From Bacteroidaceae bacterium (lineage in GTDB: Bacteria; Bacteroidota; Bacteroidia; Bacteroidales; Bacteroidaceae): a DNA stretch of 42,408 nucleotides. Location of the stretch: the NCBI GenBank assembly GCA_017619335.1, contig JAFZSP010000060.1, positions 1-42,408 on the forward strand, read 5' to 3'. Shown here piece after piece: positions 39,777 through 42,408 of this stretch. A model generated the notes under the pieces. It was not told the DNA's origin and did no database searches. It was given only the letters and a program-made list of their open reading frames with translations. A program made the translations under genes and the position numbers. The stretch's first letter is position 1. Each line of letters begins with the position of its first letter.

Positions 39777-41261
39777 ATGCTTCACTTCCTCGCCGTTGAC
39801 CTCGGTGCCACCAGCGGTCGCACCGTCCTCGCCACTTTTGACGATCAGCGCATTCAGATGCGCGAGTTCACACGTTTTGAGAACCCTCAGTTGCCCCTCG
39901 GCGGTCACATTTTCTGGAACCTGCCACACCTGTATAACGAAATTCTCCGCGCACTGCGGCAGGTCAAGGCAGAAGGCATTGAACTCCAGAGTATTGGCAT
40001 AGATACATGGGGTTGTGACTTCGCCTTCTTCGGACGGGACGGACAGCTGCTCGGACTGCCACACTGCTACCGTGACCCCCACACCGACGGCGCCATGGAG
40101 CGCTACTTCGCCGACCGCTTGCCGCAGCAGGAGGTCTATGAACGCACCGGTATCCAACTCATGCCGTTCAACTCCCTCTTCCAGTTGGACACGCTCCGCC
40201 GCAACGGCTGCGTCGCCCTGCAAGAGGCTGATAAAGTGCTCTTTATGCCCGATGCACTCATTTATATGCTCACTGGCCAGGCCGTCTGTGAGTACACCGT
40301 TGCCTCCACCTCACAAATGCTGAATCCCCGCACGGGCGACTTGGACGAGGCACTGCTGAAGACCGTGGGACTGGAGCGTCGCCACTTCGGCAGGCTGGTG
40401 CAGCCGGGAGAGAGAGTGGGCACCCTCACCGCCCAGGTGCAGGAGGCCACGGGGCTCGGAGCCATCCCCGTCGTGGCTGTGGGCAGTCACGACACCGCCT
40501 CAGCAGTGGCCGCCGTGCCGGCACAGGACGACCGCTTCGCCTACCTCAGCTGCGGCACATGGTCACTTCTCGGAGTGGAGTCACCCACACCCATTATCAA
40601 CCCCGACAGCTTCGCCGAGAACTTCACCAACGAGGGCGGCCTGGACCACACCACCCGCTTCCTCAAGAACATCACCGGCCTCTGGATCTATGAGCAATGC
40701 CGCAAAGAGTGGACCCCCGCTGCCCCCGCCGCCTTTGCCACCCCTGGTCGGGTGGGCGGCGTACTCGCCGCCTCCGCCCCCTCCGCCCCCTCCGTCCCCT
40801 CCGACGTCAATCAGCTGAACGCCCTCTGCCTCGCCTCCACCTGCCAGAGCATCATCAACCCCGACGACCCCCGCTTTGCCCATCCCACCTCGATGACCGC
40901 CGCCATCCGTGAGTACCTCACAGAAACCCGCCAGCCCCTGCCCGAGACACCCGCCGACTACGTCCGCGTCATCTTCCGCTCCCTCGCTGCCCGTTATCAG
41001 GAAATCGTCCGCATCCTCCGCCGCCTCACCCCCGTTGACATTCAGCGTCTCCACGTCATCGGAGGAGGCTCCCGGAACCAGTTCCTCATGCAGTTCACCG
41101 CCGACGCCCTCCAGCTCCCCGTCGTCGCAGGTCCCCAGGAAGGCACCGCCCTCGGAAACGCCCTCGTTCAAGTCCGCGCCGCAGGCCTCGTCGGCTCTCT
41201 CCCCGAAATGAGAGCCATCATCACCCGCTCCATAGAACTCAAAACCTACCTCCCCCAATAA
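39777..41261 (+). CDS. rhaB: Rhamnulokinase
   Basis: 494 residues of the FGGY kinase family. The N-terminal phosphate loop is FLAVDLGATSGRTVLA, followed by IGIDTWGCDFAFFG (catalytic-region Asp) and GSHDTASAVAAVP. The second ATPase segment is YLSCGTWSLLGVE, with VIGGGSRNQFLMQFTADAL near the C-terminus. These are RhaB-specific in wording. It phosphorylates L-rhamnulose; isomerase and aldolase genes are not in the window. Residues about 313-343 form an Ala/Pro/Ser-rich insertion encoded by a GGCGGCG..CGCCGCC palindrome (40755-40772) and a TCCGCCCCC tandem repeat (40773-40799). Length is near the family norm. Confidence 0.93.
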   Translation: MLHFLAVDLGATSGRTVLATFDDQRIQMREFTRFENPQLPLGGHIFWNLPHLYNEILRALRQVKAEGIELQSIGIDTWGCDFAFFGRDGQLLGLPHCYRDPHTDGAMERYFADRLPQQEVYERTGIQLMPFNSLFQLDTLRRNGCVALQEADKVLFMPDALIYMLTGQAVCEYTVASTSQMLNPRTGDLDEALLKTVGLERRHFGRLVQPGERVGTLTAQVQEATGLGAIPVVAVGSHDTASAVAAVPAQDDRFAYLSCGTWSLLGVESPTPIINPDSFAENFTNEGGLDHTTRFLKNITGLWIYEQCRKEWTPAAPAAFATPGRVGGVLAASAPSAPSVPSDVNQLNALCLASTCQSIINPDDPRFAHPTSMTAAIREYLTETRQPLPETPADYVRVIFRSLAARYQEIVRILRRLTPVDIQRLHVIGGGSRNQFLMQFTADALQLPVVAGPQEGTALGNALVQVRAAGLVGSLPEMRAIITRSIELKTYLPQ

Positions 41262-41300
41262 CCCCCAATAACCCCCAATCCCCTTTACTCCCCCAGAGTG

Positions 41301-41321
41301 CTCGGCGGTTCGGCCGCCGAG
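41301..41321. terminator. Hairpin between rhaB and the NUDIX gene
   Basis: CTCGGCGG, loop TTCGG, CCGCCGAG: a perfect 8-bp stem 40 bases after the rhaB stop, in C-rich DNA that also has three CCCCCAATAA units at about 41255-41280. No T-run follows, so it could be a pause, a partial terminator or simply a repeat element. Confidence 0.45.
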
Positions 41322-41341
41322 TCCCCCATTCCCCCCCAATT

Positions 41342-41878
41342 ATGCGCAATCTCGACTGGAAAACCCTCTCCTCTGAATACCTCTTCCGCCGTCCCTGGCT
41401 CACCGCCCGCCGCGATACTTGCCTCCTCCCAGACGGCCGCATTAACGATGAATATTACGTCCTCGAGTACCCCACCTGGGTACACGTCGTCGCCGTCACC
41501 AAGGACGGCGAGATGGTCATCATCCGTCAGTACCGTCATGGCCTCGGACGCACCTGCTTCGAGATCGTCGCCGGCTGTGTGGAGCCCGGTGAAGAACCCT
41601 TGGTGGCCGCACAGCGCGAGCTCCTGGAAGAGACCGGCTACAGCGGAGGCGAGTGGCACGAGGTGATGCAATTCTCCTGCAACGCCAGCGCCATGAACAA
41701 CATCACCCACAGCTTCCAAGCCTTCGGCGTGGAGAAGACCGCCGACCAGCACTTAGACGCCACAGAGGACATCGAAATCTACACCTTCTCCCAGGACAAA
41801 GTCCGCGAAATGCTCCAAAACGGCGAATTCATGCAGGCCTCCATGATCGCCGCCCTCTACAAATTCTTCTCCAAGTAA
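41342..41878 (+). CDS. NUDIX hydrolase (ADP-ribose pyrophosphatase-like)
   Basis: 178 residues. A complete Nudix box, G-x5-E-x7-REUxEExGU, runs from G78 to Y100 (RELLEETGY at 92-100), giving the Mg-binding glutamates. The upstream WVHVVAVTKDGEMVIIRQYR strand pair is typical of ADP-ribose/nucleoside-diphosphate-sugar pyrophosphatases (NudF-like). These cleave the pyrophosphate of ADP-ribose or sugar nucleotides. It lies 80 bases after rhaB and may be co-transcribed; no functional link with rhamnose use is evident. Confidence 0.9.
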   Translation: MRNLDWKTLSSEYLFRRPWLTARRDTCLLPDGRINDEYYVLEYPTWVHVVAVTKDGEMVIIRQYRHGLGRTCFEIVAGCVEPGEEPLVAAQRELLEETGYSGGEWHEVMQFSCNASAMNNITHSFQAFGVEKTADQHLDATEDIEIYTFSQDKVREMLQNGEFMQASMIAALYKFFSK

Positions 41879-41926
41879 ATCACCGCAGTACCCATTTTGC
41901 ACATCCATTGGCATCAAACGTCCCCG

Positions 41927-42010
41927 CGTCTGGCCGCAAGTGCCAAGTCGTCTGGCCGCAAGTGCCCGGTCGTCTGGCCGCAAGTGCCCAGTCGTCTGGC
42001 CGCAAGTGCC
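41927..42010 (+). repeat. 22-bp tandem repeat, four copies
   Basis: Units starting at 41927, 41949, 41971 and 41993 share CGTCTGGCCGCAAGTGCC, followed by AAGT, CGGT or CAGT; the last unit is incomplete. A related CTGGCCGTAAGTGC occurs at 42302. The array lies 48 bases after the NUDIX stop and before the third hairpin repeat. There are no unique spacers, so it is not a CRISPR array. Confidence 0.9.
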
Positions 42011-42041
42011 CTTGCGTTTATACGCGGGAACCTGAGCGGCC

Positions 42042-42300
42042 AAGCCCCATAGGGGCTTCATAGGGGTTCTTGAAGGGTCAAGCGTCCCTTTGGGACGAGC
42101 GGCCAGCCATTTCAATGGCTGGTAATGTGGCAGTTAACAGAATGCGTGCCGTAGGTACGCGAGAGGGATTTGTTGTCGCGTACCTAAAGGCACGCGTTTT
42201 CCTCGCCATAGCATACCAGCCATTAAAATGGCTGGCTACCCTTATCTTGCCCCTATGGGGGCAGCTGGGCTACCCTTATCTTGCCCTATGGGGCAGCAGG
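42042..42300 (-). repeat. Modular nested-hairpin intergenic repeat, copy 3
   Basis: In order: AAGCCCCATAGGGGCTT (42042-42058), CGTCCCTTTGGGACG (42083-42097), CCAGCCATTTCAATGGCTGG (42103-42122), the central GCGTGCC..GGCACGC hairpin (42144-42195, two differences from copy 2), CCAGCCATTAAAATGGCTGG (42216-42235). Two tandem copies of GGCTACCCTTATCTTGCCC with CTATGGGG follow at about 42235-42299. It has the same orientation as copy 2. The array tail overlaps the end of a minus-strand frame. Confidence 0.85.
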
Positions 42301-42408
42301 GCTGGCCGTAAGTGCTCCTGCACTTCCCTTTGTGCTCGCCATCTCCTTCGCCTTCTGGAATGCCTTGTAGTGCTCGGGGACTCGCTTGGCCTCTTCCTCG
42401 GTGCGGGG
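42286..42408 (-). CDS. 3' end of an unknown minus-strand gene (partial)
   Basis: The minus strand is open from the window edge to a TAG at 42286-42288, giving 40 residues that start PRTEEEAKRVPEHYKAFQKA, a charged, helical-looking sequence, and end in a low-complexity tail, SAGALTASPAAP. The first ~25 residues look like real coding sequence (Lys/Glu heptads). The tail and stop fall within the hairpin-repeat DNA, so the repeat may have supplied the C-terminus. The gene begins outside the window and I do not recognise it. Confidence 0.45.
   Translation of the reverse strand, partial: PRTEEEAKRVPEHYKAFQKAKEMASTKGSAGALTASPAAP

Noticed and set aside
41927..42010. CRISPR array
   Set aside because: The units are directly adjacent with only four variable bases, there are no spacers, and no cas gene is in the window.
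1..42408. tRNA or rRNA genes
   Set aside because: No cloverleaf with a GTTC-A-A-type T-loop and acceptor pairing, and no rRNA-like segment, was seen in any gap. A covariance search was not possible here.

Overview
The window looks like chromosomal DNA from a Prevotella-like member of the Bacteroidales. Four things support this: promoters of the Bacteroidetes type (TAnnTTTG -7 boxes), two SusC/SusD polysaccharide utilization loci (PULs), lipoprotein signal peptides on surface glycan proteins, and AT-rich leaders without strong Shine-Dalgarno sites. This is inferred from gene families and motifs; no database was searched.

Layout. 1-303: a modular hairpin repeat. 304-2339: secreted histidine acid phosphatase, a 57-residue membrane protein and a MarR regulator. 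2445-3784: the rpsF-rpsR-rplI ribosomal operon. 3812-7674 (minus): leuC, leuD and a LeuA/CimA-like synthase, with a second hairpin repeat between leuC and leuD. 7812-9170: hisS. 9199-14252: a TolC / HlyD / two-permease ABC-2 export operon with no ATPase gene.

14245-28289 is a fructan PUL. Fructokinase, an MFS permease and a GH32 enzyme face left. A membrane-spanning sensor/AraC regulator, SusC, SusD, a DUF4960-type surface lipoprotein and a GH32-like lipoprotein face right. The gene set matches the Bacteroides levan/fructan loci, but the regulator lacks the histidine kinase and receiver domains of the usual hybrid two-component sensor. Inverted repeats sharing the half-site CGTTCAT lie upstream of both PUL promoters and are good operator candidates.

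28463-29826: an ECF sigma factor with a possible attenuator leader, and its membrane partner. 29841-38192 (minus): a beta-glucan PUL (SusC, SusD, multi-module glycan-binding lipoprotein, BACON-GH16 glucanase). 38343-39536 (minus): MalY/PatB-type C-S lyase. 39777-41878: rhamnulokinase and a NUDIX hydrolase. 41879-42408: a 22-bp tandem repeat, a third hairpin repeat, and the 3' end of an unknown minus-strand gene.

The most unusual signals are the nested-hairpin repeat family, the kinase-less transmembrane regulator with its candidate operators, a 39-bp inverted repeat enclosing the start codon of the second GH32 gene, competing hairpins ahead of the sigma factor, and simple repeats that have become part of coding sequences, including lipoprotein signal peptides.
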